64,000 bases of DNA from Bacillus sp. FJAT-27916 (GTDB taxonomy: Bacteria > Bacillota > Bacilli > Bacillales > Pradoshiaceae). The stretch lies in contig NZ_LFZV01000001.1 of NCBI RefSeq assembly GCF_001183965.1, positions 2,655,031 through 2,719,030 on the forward strand, read 5' to 3'. The notes beneath the pieces were generated by a model that was not told where the DNA came from, made no database searches, and was given only the letters and a program-made list of their open reading frames with translations. The position numbers and the translations under genes are program-made. Shown in pieces: positions 9,172 to 20,430 of this stretch; positions within the stretch are counted from its first letter, which is position 1, and each line of letters begins with the position of its first letter.

Positions 9172-10161
9172 TTATTCTTCAGCTTTATCAACTAAGTCAG
9201 CAAATAAGCCGTATACAAATTGTTCAGCATCAAACTCCTGCAAATCATCCATCTGCTCGCCAAGCCCTACGAACTTAACAGGAATTCCAAGCTCATGACG
9301 AATGGCGATAACAATCCCGCCTTTAGCTGTTCCGTCAAGCTTCGTCAATACGATGCCGCTTACGTCAGTCGCTTCCTTGAAGGTTTTTGTCTGCATAAGA
9401 GCGTTTTGTCCTGTTGTCGCATCAAGTACTAGCAGGACCTCATGAGGGGCGCCGGGAATCTCGCGTTCAATTACCTTTTTCACCTTCTCAAGCTCTTTCA
9501 TCAAGTTGACCTTATTCTGAAGGCGGCCGGCTGTATCGCAAAGCAGGATATCCGCTTTTCTTGATTTAGCGGCTTGTACGGCATCATACATCACGGCAGC
9601 CGGGTCAGAGCCGGCTCCTTGCTTAATGACCTCTACGCCAACACGCTCTCCCCAAACCTCAAGCTGTTCAATTGCTCCCGCACGGAATGTATCTCCAGCA
9701 GCCAAGAGAACCTTCTTTCCTTCAGCCTTATATTTATGGGCAAGCTTGCCGATTGTCGTCGTTTTCCCAACCCCGTTCACGCCGACAAAGAGCACAACTG
9801 TCAAGGCATCCTCCTGGATATTCATCTCAGCTGAGCTTTCCTCACCAGATTCATAGATTTCAACGAGCTTTTCAGAGATAACGCTTTGTACTTCTTTTGT
9901 TTCTTTAATATTGCGTCGCTTCACTTCAAATTTCAGTTTATCAATGAGCTCCATGACTGTTTCCACACCGATATCGGCTTGGATCATGACATCTTCAAGC
10001 TCTTCAAAGAAGTCCTCATCTACTTCTCGATATCTGGCAACTAAATCATTGACCTTCTCAGAAAAGGAATTACGGGTCTTAGCCAAGCCTTGTTTAAACT
10101 TATCCGTTGTGGATGTCGTTTGCACGCTGAACTTATCTTTTAACTTCTTAAAAAAACTCAT
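9172..10161 (-). CDS. ftsY: Signal recognition particle receptor FtsY
   Basis: 329 aa from MSFFKKLKDKFSVQ; AAAGGTGG lies 6 nt before this ATG, so nine upstream codons were dropped. SRP GTPase that receives ribosome-nascent-chain complexes at the membrane. Short basic amphipathic N-terminus (no long acidic A domain, as in Bacillus), N domain, P-loop GVNGVGKTTTIGKLA, DTFRAGAIEQLEVW, DTAGRLQNK, TKLDGTAKGG. It starts 13 nt after the smc stop; rnc-smc-ftsY is a conserved Bacillus operon. Confidence 0.98.
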   Translation of the reverse strand: MSFFKKLKDKFSVQTTSTTDKFKQGLAKTRNSFSEKVNDLVARYREVDEDFFEELEDVMIQADIGVETVMELIDKLKFEVKRRNIKETKEVQSVISEKLVEIYESGEESSAEMNIQEDALTVVLFVGVNGVGKTTTIGKLAHKYKAEGKKVLLAAGDTFRAGAIEQLEVWGERVGVEVIKQGAGSDPAAVMYDAVQAAKSRKADILLCDTAGRLQNKVNLMKELEKVKKVIEREIPGAPHEVLLVLDATTGQNALMQTKTFKEATDVSGIVLTKLDGTAKGGIVIAIRHELGIPVKFVGLGEQMDDLQEFDAEQFVYGLFADLVDKAEE

Positions 10162-10174
10162 CGGTCTACCACCT

Positions 10175-13100
10175 TTATTTTGATTCAACCAATTCTCTCG
10201 TTTCCTCCAGCTTCACCGAAACAAGCCTTGATACGCCTGATTCCTGCATGGTTACGCCATAAAGGACGTCCGCTTCCTCCATCGTTCCCTTACGATGGGT
10301 GATGACGATAAATTGGGTTTCTTTACTGAACTTCTTCAAATACTGGCTGAAGCGATACACATTGGCTTCATCAAGCGCTGCTTCGACCTCATCAAGAATA
10401 CAGAATGGAACAGGCCGCACACGCAAAATGGCAAATAGCAGGGCTATCGCTGTCAAAGCACGTTCTCCCCCAGATAGCAGGCTTAAGTTTTGAAGCTTCT
10501 TGCCTGGCGGCTGTGCAATAATATCGACACCTGTATTTAGAAGGTCTGCCGGGTCTGTCAATTTCAGCTCCGCTCTTCCCCCTCCAAATAATGACGGGAA
10601 GACGAAATTGAATTCCTTCTTAATGGCATTAAAGGTAATTTCAAAACGGCGCTTCATTTCCTCATCCATCTCATCGATTACGTCAAAGAGGGTATCCTTC
10701 GCTTCCTGGAGATCATCCTTTTGTGTAACAAGGAATTCATAGCGTTCGGACACACGCTCATACTCATCAATCGCCCCAAGATTAACCGTTCCTAGTTCTT
10801 CGATGGCAAGACGGATTAGTTTCACCTTCCGTTTTGCTTCCTCAGCTTCAATGGTCAGCGGATACTTTTCTTTCGCCGCTTCAAAGGTGAGCATATACTC
10901 TTCCCTTAGAAGGTCAAGACGCGTGTCCATCTCGACATCAAGACGGTTCAGCTTGATTTCCTCATCACGCAGCGTCTCTGATAATCCCTTATATTGACGA
11001 TTCCACTCCTTCAATAGATAATCCGTTTCTTCAATTTTATTGGCGAGCTCCTGCCGTTTCCCTTGAAGTTCTGCAATATCTTGAACGGTTTCTTCCTTCA
11101 CCTTCAGTTTCTCAGCTGCCATTTCAACAAGATTGTTCTCACCTGTTGAACTGGAGGTCATTTCCCCATTTAACAGAGCCAAGTCTTCTTCGGCTTCTTT
11201 TACAGTCTGCTTCAGCGCTTCTATTTCATCCGTCAAACGGATTACTTCATTCTGCTGATGCTGAAGCTGCTCTGATTTGGATGCGAGGCGTACCTTAAGC
11301 TCATTCACCTCTTCGCTCAGCTCATCCTTATTTGATTGGTCGGTCTTTTTCTGCTCAGTAAACAGATTAATATCACGGTCAATCTCCATGATGGCTTGCT
11401 CAAGACGGCTCAGTTCCTGTTCGAGTTCATGAATGCGGCCTTCTCGGTACGACTGTTCCTCATCTAAGGTAGACTTCTCCATATCATAGATGGTTAAGCG
11501 TTCATTCACGTTACGCTGCTCGCTTTGCCATTCACGAATTTGTCCCTTGATGACCTCCTCATTGACACGGAGGGTTTCCCCAGCCTCACGAAGACGGTTC
11601 AACTGCTTCTCTGAGGCCGCTACATCGTTTTTCAAGGCTTTTACATGTGCTTCAAGCTTGCTTGTTTGCTCTTCCATCTGGCCAAGCTTTTCTATGAGCT
11701 CTTCGATTTCTCCTTTTCTGGAGAGAATGGACGAGCCTGACTGTCTGCTCGCACCGCCTGTCATGGCACCGCCCGGACTGACGACATCCCCTTCAAGCGT
11801 CACAAGCCTGTATCGGTAGCCTGCCATTTTGGCAATCTCATTGGCTCCGACAAGGTCCTTTACAATGACGACATTACCAAGCAGGCTCATCATAATGTCC
11901 TTATAGCGGGAATCATAGTGGATAAGCTCCGCACCTACGCCAATAAATGCCGGGTGGGACGAAATAGCCTGGATGGTCTGCGCCGGTATATACTTGCCTT
12001 TAATGGTGGATAGCGGCAGGAAGGTAGCTCTTCCAAGCCTATTTTTCTTTAAGAAGCTGATTGCCTTACGTGCATGGCTCTCTTCTTCCATGACAATGTT
12101 TTGCAAAGCCCCGCCGAGTGCGGTTTCAATGGCAAGCGCATAATCCTTTGGCACTTGAATGAGTTCAGCCACGGCACCATGGACGCCCGGCAGCTGTTTA
12201 TCCTTTGCCTTCAGGATTTCTTTGACTCCTTGGAAAAAGCCCGAGTAATCCTCTTCCATCTCTTCTAGCATTTCTTTTCTCGACTTTGCTTTTTGCAAGT
12301 ATTGATAAGCTTGATAAAGCGTCTTCTCCTGCTTTTCATATTGACGCTTCAGGTTATCATGTGAGCGTTCCGTTTCCCGGTAACGATGGACTTGATTGGT
12401 CAAATCCTGCTGGACAGCTTTCAATCTAGCTTCTGCCTCATTCAAACGGGAGGTCACGCTTTCTCTTGCCTGTAAAAGCTTTTCATTATCCTGGTCGAGC
12501 TTTTCGTGTTTATTCGTTTGCTGCTCAACCTGCTGCTTCAAATACACCAGTTCATGCTTGGCTGCTGCCTGCTTATTCAAATATTCAATATAGTCGCTTT
12601 TCAGGGCATCAATCTTAGCCTCAAGATCACCGGCAAAATTTCTTAAAATGCCTTGCTTCTGATTAAGCTCTCTTTTTGCTGCTTCTGTTTCTTGCTTCAA
12701 GCAGGATAGAGCGTTAGATTTCTCCTCTTTACTCTGAATGAGAAGACTAATTTTCTCTTTAGAAGCGGAAAGTGTCCTCTCAAGCTGACTTTTATTCTGG
12801 CTCGCATTTTTCATGCGTTCCTTTAGAACTTGCTTTCTTCCTTCTACCTTCTCAAGCTCTTCACTGACATGCAAAAGGGCAGACTGTAGTTCTTGCAGTC
12901 TCGTATCAAGGGAAGCCAGCTTCTCTCGATTCCTCTCAACCTCCTGCTCTTTAGCCGAAATGCGTGAGCTGAAGTCAGCTTCATTGGCTTGATGACCTTC
13001 TAGCTGCTCTTTTAGGCTTGTCCACTTTCTATGAAGGTCTTCCACTTCATACACAAGCAGAGCCGCCTCGAATTCTTCAAGCTCCTCTTTCTTTTGAAGG

Positions 13101-13762
13101 TAATCGCGTGCAATGGAGGCCTGTATCTTTAATGGCTCCACCTGTCCTTCAAGCTCATGAAGGATATCCTGAACTCGGTTGAGATTTGCCCTAGTTTCCT
13201 CAAGCTTGGCCTCAGCCTTTTTCTTTCGTGTTTTATATTTCAGGACACCTGCGGCCTCTTCAAAGATGGTTCTTCTCTCCTCAGGCTTTGAGCTTAATAT
13301 TTCTTCCACTTTCCCTTGGCTTATGATAGAGAATGCCTCTTTGCCAAGACCGGAATCCATGAAAAGATCAATAATATCCTTCAGCCGGCATGGCTGATTA
13401 TTAATATAAAAGTCACTGTCACCGGAACGGGTTACCCTTCTTGTGACACTAACTTCATGAAAATCGATGGGAAGAAACTTGCTTTCATTATTTAAGGTTA
13501 GTGTAACTTCTGCAAAGTTCAGCGGCTTCCTGGAATCACTGCCGGCAAAAATAATATCCTCCATCTTCGCTCCTCGTAGCGATTTGGCTGATTGCTCGCC
13601 AAGAACCCAGCGAATAGAATCGGTGATATTGCTTTTCCCGCTTCCATTCGGACCCACTACAGCTGTCACACCAGAAACAAACTCTATTGAAATGCGTTCT
13701 GCAAACGACTTGAATCCTATTACATCTAATCGTTTCAAGAACAATTGATTATCTACTGTCAT
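10175..13762 (-). CDS. smc: Chromosome condensation protein Smc
   Basis: About 1195 aa. Core ATPase of the Smc-ScpAB condensin that loads at parS/ori and separates sister chromosomes. The head begins FLKRLDVIGFKSFAERI with Walker A GPNGSGKSN. Two long coiled coils flank a hinge near residues 510-680, with glycine motif GGAMTGGASR. The C-terminal head holds the ABC signature LSGGERALTAIA and Walker B PFCILDEVEAALDEAN. The start is uncertain: the ATG chosen adds six residues to the family N-terminus, which could instead begin at a TTG (LFLKRLD); AAAGG is about 12 nt before the chosen ATG. Confidence 0.97.
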   Translation of the reverse strand: MTVDNQLFLKRLDVIGFKSFAERISIEFVSGVTAVVGPNGSGKSNITDSIRWVLGEQSAKSLRGAKMEDIIFAGSDSRKPLNFAEVTLTLNNESKFLPIDFHEVSVTRRVTRSGDSDFYINNQPCRLKDIIDLFMDSGLGKEAFSIISQGKVEEILSSKPEERRTIFEEAAGVLKYKTRKKKAEAKLEETRANLNRVQDILHELEGQVEPLKIQASIARDYLQKKEELEEFEAALLVYEVEDLHRKWTSLKEQLEGHQANEADFSSRISAKEQEVERNREKLASLDTRLQELQSALLHVSEELEKVEGRKQVLKERMKNASQNKSQLERTLSASKEKISLLIQSKEEKSNALSCLKQETEAAKRELNQKQGILRNFAGDLEAKIDALKSDYIEYLNKQAAAKHELVYLKQQVEQQTNKHEKLDQDNEKLLQARESVTSRLNEAEARLKAVQQDLTNQVHRYRETERSHDNLKRQYEKQEKTLYQAYQYLQKAKSRKEMLEEMEEDYSGFFQGVKEILKAKDKQLPGVHGAVAELIQVPKDYALAIETALGGALQNIVMEEESHARKAISFLKKNRLGRATFLPLSTIKGKYIPAQTIQAISSHPAFIGVGAELIHYDSRYKDIMMSLLGNVVIVKDLVGANEIAKMAGYRYRLVTLEGDVVSPGGAMTGGASRQSGSSILSRKGEIEELIEKLGQMEEQTSKLEAHVKALKNDVAASEKQLNRLREAGETLRVNEEVIKGQIREWQSEQRNVNERLTIYDMEKSTLDEEQSYREGRIHELEQELSRLEQAIMEIDRDINLFTEQKKTDQSNKDELSEEVNELKVRLASKSEQLQHQQNEVIRLTDEIEALKQTVKEAEEDLALLNGEMTSSSTGENNLVEMAAEKLKVKEETVQDIAELQGKRQELANKIEETDYLLKEWNRQYKGLSETLRDEEIKLNRLDVEMDTRLDLLREEYMLTFEAAKEKYPLTIEAEEAKRKVKLIRLAIEELGTVNLGAIDEYERVSERYEFLVTQKDDLQEAKDTLFDVIDEMDEEMKRRFEITFNAIKKEFNFVFPSLFGGGRAELKLTDPADLLNTGVDIIAQPPGKKLQNLSLLSGGERALTAIALLFAILRVRPVPFCILDEVEAALDEANVYRFSQYLKKFSKETQFIVITHRKGTMEEADVLYGVTMQESGVSRLVSVKLEETRELVESK

Positions 13763-13784
13763 GGTATCCAACTGCCTTTTTTCC

Positions 13785-14513
13785 TCAGGATTTGCTGCTT
13801 TTACGCAAATGAATCAACGCTTGCTGAGCAGCATGCTGTTCTGCTTCTTTTTTTGATTTGCCTTTTCCCGTACCGAAATCCGTCCCATTGAGCGAAACCT
13901 TCGCCACGAATTCCCGGTTATGCGCAGGACCCTTTTCTTGCAGGATACGGTATTCTAATATACCCACTCCATCTTTTTGAACCAACTCCTGCAATTGGCT
14001 CTTATAATCCATCACATGAGAAAAAGCACCGTCATGAATCTTCGGATATACCCATTGTTTCAGAAACTCAATAACCGCTTCTAACCCTTGGTCAAGGTAG
14101 AGTGCACCGATGAATGCCTCAAAAACATCCGCAAGCAGTGCCGGCCGTTCCCGTCCGCCAGTCATTTCCTCGCCCTTACCGAGCAGGATCAGCGGACCAA
14201 AAGAAAGCTCTGTCGCAAACTTTACCAATGAAGGTTCACAAACAATAGCCGCTCTTAATTTCGTCAATTCCCCTTCACTCATCGTCCGGAAGTTTTTGTA
14301 CAGGAATTGAGATACCGTTAATTCTAGTACGGCATCACCCAAAAATTCAAGCCGTTCATTGTCTTCATATGGTTTACGACGATGCTCATTCACATAGGAT
14401 GAATGCGTAAATGCTTGTTTCAGCAAGGAGATATCGGAAAATGTGAAACCGATTCTTTCCTGAAACACTTTAAAGTGATTGTCTGAATATGTTTTTTTTC
14501 TGTTTTTATGCAT
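13785..14513 (-). CDS. rnc: Ribonuclease III
   Basis: 242 aa. Double-strand-specific endoribonuclease for rRNA and scRNA maturation and antisense decay. The RNase III signature [13 protein letters not shown] is at residues 52-64 with catalytic Glu56 and Asp60; the second acidic cluster [13 protein letters not shown] follows near residue 130. A C-terminal dsRNA-binding domain (about 165-235) ends in [26 protein letters not shown] precedes the ATG. First gene of rnc-smc-ftsY; a weak promoter candidate (TTTTCC, 17 nt, TATACT at 14587-14559) lies upstream. Confidence 0.97.
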   Translation of the reverse strand: MHKNRKKTYSDNHFKVFQERIGFTFSDISLLKQAFTHSSYVNEHRRKPYEDNERLEFLGDAVLELTVSQFLYKNFRTMSEGELTKLRAAIVCEPSLVKFATELSFGPLILLGKGEEMTGGRERPALLADVFEAFIGALYLDQGLEAVIEFLKQWVYPKIHDGAFSHVMDYKSQLQELVQKDGVGILEYRILQEKGPAHNREFVAKVSLNGTDFGTGKGKSKKEAEQHAAQQALIHLRKSSKS

Positions 14514-14662
14514 AGTGTCCCCCCGCTTAAATCCTTCTAAAAAAAGATTCCCACATTAAGTATATATAAATCCATACGTTTGGAAAAGGTACAAATTAGA
14601 ATTTACTATATTCAAAAAGGATATACAAAGCCATCCACGAAAACTCATGCGGATTATCATAC

Positions 14663-14689
14663 GAAAAGCCCCGCTATACTACGGGGCTT
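14663..14689 (-). terminator. Intrinsic terminator after acpP
   Basis: Minus-strand hairpin AAGCCCCG / CGGGGCTT (14689-14666) followed by TTCG. The stem is strong but the T-run is short. Confidence 0.8.
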
Positions 14690-14701
14690 AAAGGGTGCTG
14701 A

Positions 14702-14935
14702 TTAGCTTTGGCTTTTTATGTAGTTCACCGCGTCGCCAACAGTTGAAATTTTTTCAGCATCATCATCAGAGATTTCCATGCCGAATTCATCTTCAAGTTC
14801 CATCACCAATTCCACTACATCTAGTGAATCAGCGCCTAAATCATCTTTAAATGAAGCTTCAAGTGTTACTTCAGATTCTTCAACGCCAAGGCGGTCTACG
14901 ATTATTTTCGTTACTCTTTCTAATACTTCAGCCAC
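14702..14935 (-). CDS. acpP: Acyl carrier protein
   Basis: 77 aa from a GTG start ([18 protein letters not shown]) that follows GGAGG at 7 nt; this equals the length of B. subtilis ACP, so the longer frame was rejected. Ser37 in the motif [18 protein letters not shown] carries 4'-phosphopantetheine, to which growing fatty acyl chains are attached. Very acidic, as expected. It has its own promoter between fabG and acpP, so expression can exceed that of the upstream fab genes. Confidence 0.98.
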   Translation of the reverse strand: MAEVLERVTKIIVDRLGVEESEVTLEASFKDDLGADSLDVVELVMELEDEFGMEISDDDAEKISTVGDAVNYIKSQS

Positions 14936-14965
14936 AACTTCACCTCCCTTCAAGTTGTCCAATCT

Positions 14966-14994
14966 ATTGTACATGTGTTAACAAGTATATTCAA
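14966..14994 (-). promoter_or_regulatory. Putative sigma-A promoter of acpP
   Basis: Minus strand: TTGAAT (14994-14989), 17-nt spacer, TACAAT (14971-14966), immediately behind the fabG stop. An additional acpP promoter fits the high demand for ACP. Confidence 0.7.
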
Positions 14995-15002
14995 TCCTTC
15001 AA

Positions 15003-16698
<1,696 letters not shown>

Positions 16699-16709
16699 CA
16701 TATCCTCCT

Positions 16710-17693
16710 TTATGCTTGGTTAATAGTCTCGTGAATCGTTTCAGTCACGCGGTGCTCCACCATAATTCTCGCTTGACGGATAGCATTATAGAAGGCATTG
16801 GCATCTGATGATCCGTGTGCTTTGATAACAGGCGCCTTCAGGCCGAACAACCCTGCTCCGCCATATTCGGAGTAGTCCATTTGATTCTTCAGTTCCTTCA
16901 ATGCAGGTTTGAGGACAGCTGCAGCAAGCTTACTCTTTAAATCTGCTGTCATAGCTTCCTTCATCATCTTGAAGAGTGCCCCTGCTGTTCCCTCGGTTGT
17001 TTTCAACACCATATTTCCGGTGAATCCATCCGTTACGACAACATCAGCTGCACCATTTAATAATTCACGCGCCTCTACATTCCCGATGAAATTGAAATCA
17101 GCCTCTTTCAACAAAGCAAACGCTGCCTTCGTTAATTCATTGCCCTTCTTGTCTTCTGTACCGATATTTAATAATCCTACTCGCGGCTTTTCAATATTGC
17201 GTACTTTTTCTGCATAGACTGAACCCATTAATCCGTATTGATAGAGGTGCTCCGGCTTAGCATCCGCATTAGCTCCGACATCAAGAAGGACAAAGCCTTT
17301 CCCGTCAACAGTCGGCAATGTCGGGCTCAAGGCCGGACGATCGATTCCATCAATGCGCCCAACAACAAATAATCCAGCTGCCATCAGGGCTCCTGTGTTG
17401 CCCGCAGAAATACAGGCATCTGCCTTTTTGTCTTTTACGGCTTGCGCTGCAAGAACCATTGAGGCATTCTTCTTTCTTCTTACGGCTCTTACCGGCTCAT
17501 CATCTCCGGTTATGACCTCTTCAGTATGTATAATCGTTATCCGTTCTGTGACGGTTTGATATTTCTTGATTTCAGCTTCATTGCCGATCAGCAAAATTTC
17601 TAAATCCGGGAACGCTTGTATAGCCTTTTCTGCTCCCTTAACCGATTCCTTCGGTCCGTGATCTCCACCCATAGCATCCAATGCAATAATCAT
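16710..17693 (-). CDS. plsX: Phosphate acyltransferase PlsX
   Basis: 327 aa. Makes acyl-phosphate from acyl-ACP for the PlsY step of phospholipid synthesis; peripheral membrane enzyme. The N-terminal motif [18 protein letters not shown] is diagnostic, as are [12 protein letters not shown] and [13 protein letters not shown]. It starts 3 nt after fapR and lies in the FapR regulon, linking fatty acid production to phospholipid demand. Confidence 0.96.
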   Translation of the reverse strand: MIIALDAMGGDHGPKESVKGAEKAIQAFPDLEILLIGNEAEIKKYQTVTERITIIHTEEVITGDDEPVRAVRRKKNASMVLAAQAVKDKKADACISAGNTGALMAAGLFVVGRIDGIDRPALSPTLPTVDGKGFVLLDVGANADAKPEHLYQYGLMGSVYAEKVRNIEKPRVGLLNIGTEDKKGNELTKAAFALLKEADFNFIGNVEARELLNGAADVVVTDGFTGNMVLKTTEGTAGALFKMMKEAMTADLKSKLAAAVLKPALKELKNQMDYSEYGGAGLFGLKAPVIKAHGSSDANAFYNAIRQARIMVEHRVTETIHETINQA

Positions 17694-17696
17694 GTT

Positions 17697-18275
17697 CTAT
17701 TCATCCTTTTTTGTCATAGTAGCTCGATACATATTAAACTCGCCTTTAAAGACGAGGGTTGTTCCAACATAGCTTCGGACCGCAACCTGCGATCTCCCCT
17801 TTTCTTTATCCACATCCATTACACGTGCCTTTGCAATAACGCGGTCTCCTTCATGAACCGGCTGAGTGAACTGAATATTTGCCTTTGCCGTCAATGCCAA
17901 TTCATCATTTGTGACAGCGACTGCAAGGGAATTAGCCTGTGCGAATAGATGATGCCCCCGTGCGATGCCATTTCGTTTAAAGACATGCTCTGAGCGGATA
18001 TCCAACAAAGAGATGGCACTGTGGTCCATTTCAATATCAATAATCTCGCCGATGATTTCTTCAACCGGCAATGATTTAATGTCATCAGTCATTTTCTTTT
18101 CCGCCATTGTTTTTATTCTCTCCCTAAGTTCAGGAATTGATAATTCAAGGCGGTCTAATCGAATGGTCTGGATACTGACCTCAAGCTTGTCAGCCAATTC
18201 CTCATCTGTAATAAAAGGATTTGTCTCAATCATTTCTGTCAGCAAGACTTGGCGGTCTTTTTTATTACGTCTCAA
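17697..18275 (-). CDS. fapR: Transcriptional repressor of fatty acid and phospholipid synthesis FapR
   Basis: 192 aa, TTG start with GGAAGGTGA about 6 nt upstream. N-terminal helix-turn-helix (residues 20-42, [20 protein letters not shown]) and C-terminal hotdog-fold effector domain (about 80-190) that binds malonyl-CoA in B. subtilis and releases DNA. The expected operator is present just upstream (18297-18315), so the gene is autoregulated together with plsX-fabD-fabG. Confidence 0.97.
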   Translation of the reverse strand: MRRNKKDRQVLLTEMIETNPFITDEELADKLEVSIQTIRLDRLELSIPELRERIKTMAEKKMTDDIKSLPVEEIIGEIIDIEMDHSAISLLDIRSEHVFKRNGIARGHHLFAQANSLAVAVTNDELALTAKANIQFTQPVHEGDRVIAKARVMDVDKEKGRSQVAVRSYVGTTLVFKGEFNMYRATMTKKDE

Positions 18276-18296
18276 GATGATTCACCTTCCGATTTA

Positions 18297-18315
18297 TTTA
18301 TGACTAGGTACTAAT
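18297..18315 (-). promoter_or_regulatory. FapR operator
   Basis: Minus strand ATTAGTACCTAGTCATAAA, differing at only two positions from the FapR consensus as I recall it (ATTAGTACCTARTCTTAAT). It sits directly downstream of the -10 box and covers the expected transcription start, so binding would block initiation. Confidence 0.92.
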
Positions 18316-18318
18316 AGT

Positions 18319-18347
18319 AGTATATAATCTAAAAAAACAGATTGCAA
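18319..18347 (-). promoter_or_regulatory. Sigma-A promoter of the fapR operon
   Basis: Minus strand: TTGCAA (18347-18342), 17-nt spacer, TATACT (18324-18319). The -35 box lies inside the downstream arm of the recG terminator hairpin. Confidence 0.85.
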
Positions 18348-18379
18348 GAGTTACCTGAAAACTCCGGCGCAATCTGTTT
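18331..18379 (-). terminator. Intrinsic terminator of recG, overlapping the fapR promoter
   Basis: Minus-strand arms AAACAGATTGC (18379-18369) and GCAATCTGTTT (18345-18335), 23-nt loop, then a T-run. It starts 3 nt after the recG stop. The second arm doubles as the -35 region of the fapR promoter. Confidence 0.88.
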
Positions 18380-18381
18380 AG

Positions 18382-20430
18382 TCAATCTAGTTTTTCTCCC
18401 TCGAGAATACCTGATGCATTCAAGTATTCTCTTAAATAGATATATTCGTCCGACTCCCAGAACTCCGTGGAATTGACTAATTCATCTGCATCCTTGCGCG
18501 CTGTCTCCAATGCCCTGTAATCATGAACCATATCAGCCATCTTAAATTCAGGAAGGCCGCTTTGCTTGCTTCCAAAGAAATCACCAGGACCCCTTAGTTC
18601 AAGATCCTTCTCACTCAACACGAATCCATCTGCCGTCTCACACATGGCATTCAGCCGTTCCACACCTACTTCTGTTTTCGGGTCTGCAATCAAAACACAA
18701 TAGGATTGTTCAGCTCCGCGCCCGACCCGTCCTCTCAGCTGATGCAGCTGTGATAATCCAAATCGTTCGGCATCATAAATGACCATTACACTTGCATTCG
18801 GCACATTCACACCAACTTCAACGACTGTAGTAGAGACAAGGATTTGAATCTCATTCTTTCCAAATCCCCGCATCACCTCATCCTTCTCATCAGCCGGCAG
18901 CTTGCCATGCATGAGTCCGACTGTATATTTCGGCGTGAAATATTGAGTCATGGCTGCATGGACATCAAGTACATTTTGAAGATCAAGCTTTTCCGATTCC
19001 TCAATCAGCGGGCAAATGACATACGCCTGCCTTCCTTTAGCTAATTCCTTCTCCATGAATTGAAGAATCCGCCCTAGCATGGAATGCTTTGCCCAATACG
19101 TTTCAATCGTTTTCCTTCCAGAAGGGAGCTGATCGATAATGGATACATCCATCTCTCCAAAGGCTGTGATAGCAAGCGTGCGGGGAATTGGAGTGGCTGT
19201 CATAAATAAGACATCCGGACTTTCGCCCTTGTCACGGAGGATTCGGCGCTGGCTTACACCAAACCGATGCTGCTCATCCGTAATGACCAATCCCAAATCC
19301 TTGAAGTTTACATCCTTTTGAATTAACGCATGAGTCCCTATCAAAATATCAATCTCACCCTGTGCCAGCAGGTCCATCATTTCCTTGCGGCGTTTCCCCT
19401 TCACACTTGATGTGAGCAAAGCAACCTCGACTCCAAATGGTGTCAGCAAATCATACAGCGAGTTTGCATGCTGCTCCGCTAGGATCTCTGTCGGTACCAT
19501 TAAGGCACCCTGGCTGCCTGCCGTAACGGCCGCATATAGGAGAATGGCTGCGACAACCGTTTTACCTGAGCCAACGTCTCCTTGAAGGAGACGATTCATG
19601 CGGTAGGGAGACCTTATATCAGCAAGAATTTCATTCACGACCTTCTTCTGAGCATCAGTCAGCTCAAATGGCAAGGAGGCAATAAAATCCTTGACCTTCT
19701 CATTATTGAAGGCATGCACCTTCCCATTTGAGCTTTCGCGGTTCACCTTTCTAAGCGCCTGCATTTTCAGCTGGAATAACAAGAACTCCTCATAGACAAA
19801 ACGGCGATGTGCCTGCTTCACTTCCATGCTGTCTTTTGGGAAATGCAAATACCTCATTGCCACACTTCGCGGCGGAAGCTTATATTCCGTCAAATAACGC
19901 TCCGGCAAAATTTCTGGGATATCTGCATAATAATCGGCATAGGCCTGTTTGATCCACTTGCGGAGCATTTTGACCGATAAATCGCCTCTCGTATGATAAA
20001 CAGGCTCAAATTCATGGGTACGAGCAACTGCATTCAGCTTGTACTCCGACGCAGTCAGCGTCAGCCTGTTCTTATCCCATTTTCCAGTAACAGTAATGGA
20101 TTCATTTAATACCAGCTTGTTCTTGATATAAGGCTGATTGAAGAAGATAACGGTTATGAGATGGCGGCCGGTCAGCAGCTTGAAGGTCAGCCTTGATTTT
20201 TTCCGGCCGAAATAAGATACATTCGGAGCTGATTGGATAATTCCCTCAATGGTAATTCGCTCATCATGAGCAGCTTCAACGATATCCTTGACGCGATAAT
20301 CCTCATAACGGTATGGGAAATAGTTCAAAAGATCATCCACTGTATGAATTCCAATGGACTCTAAAAGCATCCTTGATTCATTCCCCACTCCTTTTACTTC
20401 TTCAACCGACAGCTGTGCTAACGGGTTCAT
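18382..20430 (-). CDS. recG: ATP-dependent DNA helicase RecG
   Basis: 682 aa. Remodels stalled forks and branch-migrates Holliday junctions. N-terminal wedge domain with OB fold (about 50-140), then SF2 helicase with Walker A GDVGSGKT at 284-291, DEQH box at 385-388, TATPIPRTLA and QLRGRVGRG, and the C-terminal TRG region (LELRGPGDFFGSKQSG). The start overlaps the sdaAA stop by four bases (ATGA), so it is translationally coupled to the serine dehydratase genes. Confidence 0.98.
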   Translation of the reverse strand: MNPLAQLSVEEVKGVGNESRMLLESIGIHTVDDLLNYFPYRYEDYRVKDIVEAAHDERITIEGIIQSAPNVSYFGRKKSRLTFKLLTGRHLITVIFFNQPYIKNKLVLNESITVTGKWDKNRLTLTASEYKLNAVARTHEFEPVYHTRGDLSVKMLRKWIKQAYADYYADIPEILPERYLTEYKLPPRSVAMRYLHFPKDSMEVKQAHRRFVYEEFLLFQLKMQALRKVNRESSNGKVHAFNNEKVKDFIASLPFELTDAQKKVVNEILADIRSPYRMNRLLQGDVGSGKTVVAAILLYAAVTAGSQGALMVPTEILAEQHANSLYDLLTPFGVEVALLTSSVKGKRRKEMMDLLAQGEIDILIGTHALIQKDVNFKDLGLVITDEQHRFGVSQRRILRDKGESPDVLFMTATPIPRTLAITAFGEMDVSIIDQLPSGRKTIETYWAKHSMLGRILQFMEKELAKGRQAYVICPLIEESEKLDLQNVLDVHAAMTQYFTPKYTVGLMHGKLPADEKDEVMRGFGKNEIQILVSTTVVEVGVNVPNASVMVIYDAERFGLSQLHQLRGRVGRGAEQSYCVLIADPKTEVGVERLNAMCETADGFVLSEKDLELRGPGDFFGSKQSGLPEFKMADMVHDYRALETARKDADELVNSTEFWESDEYIYLREYLNASGILEGEKLD

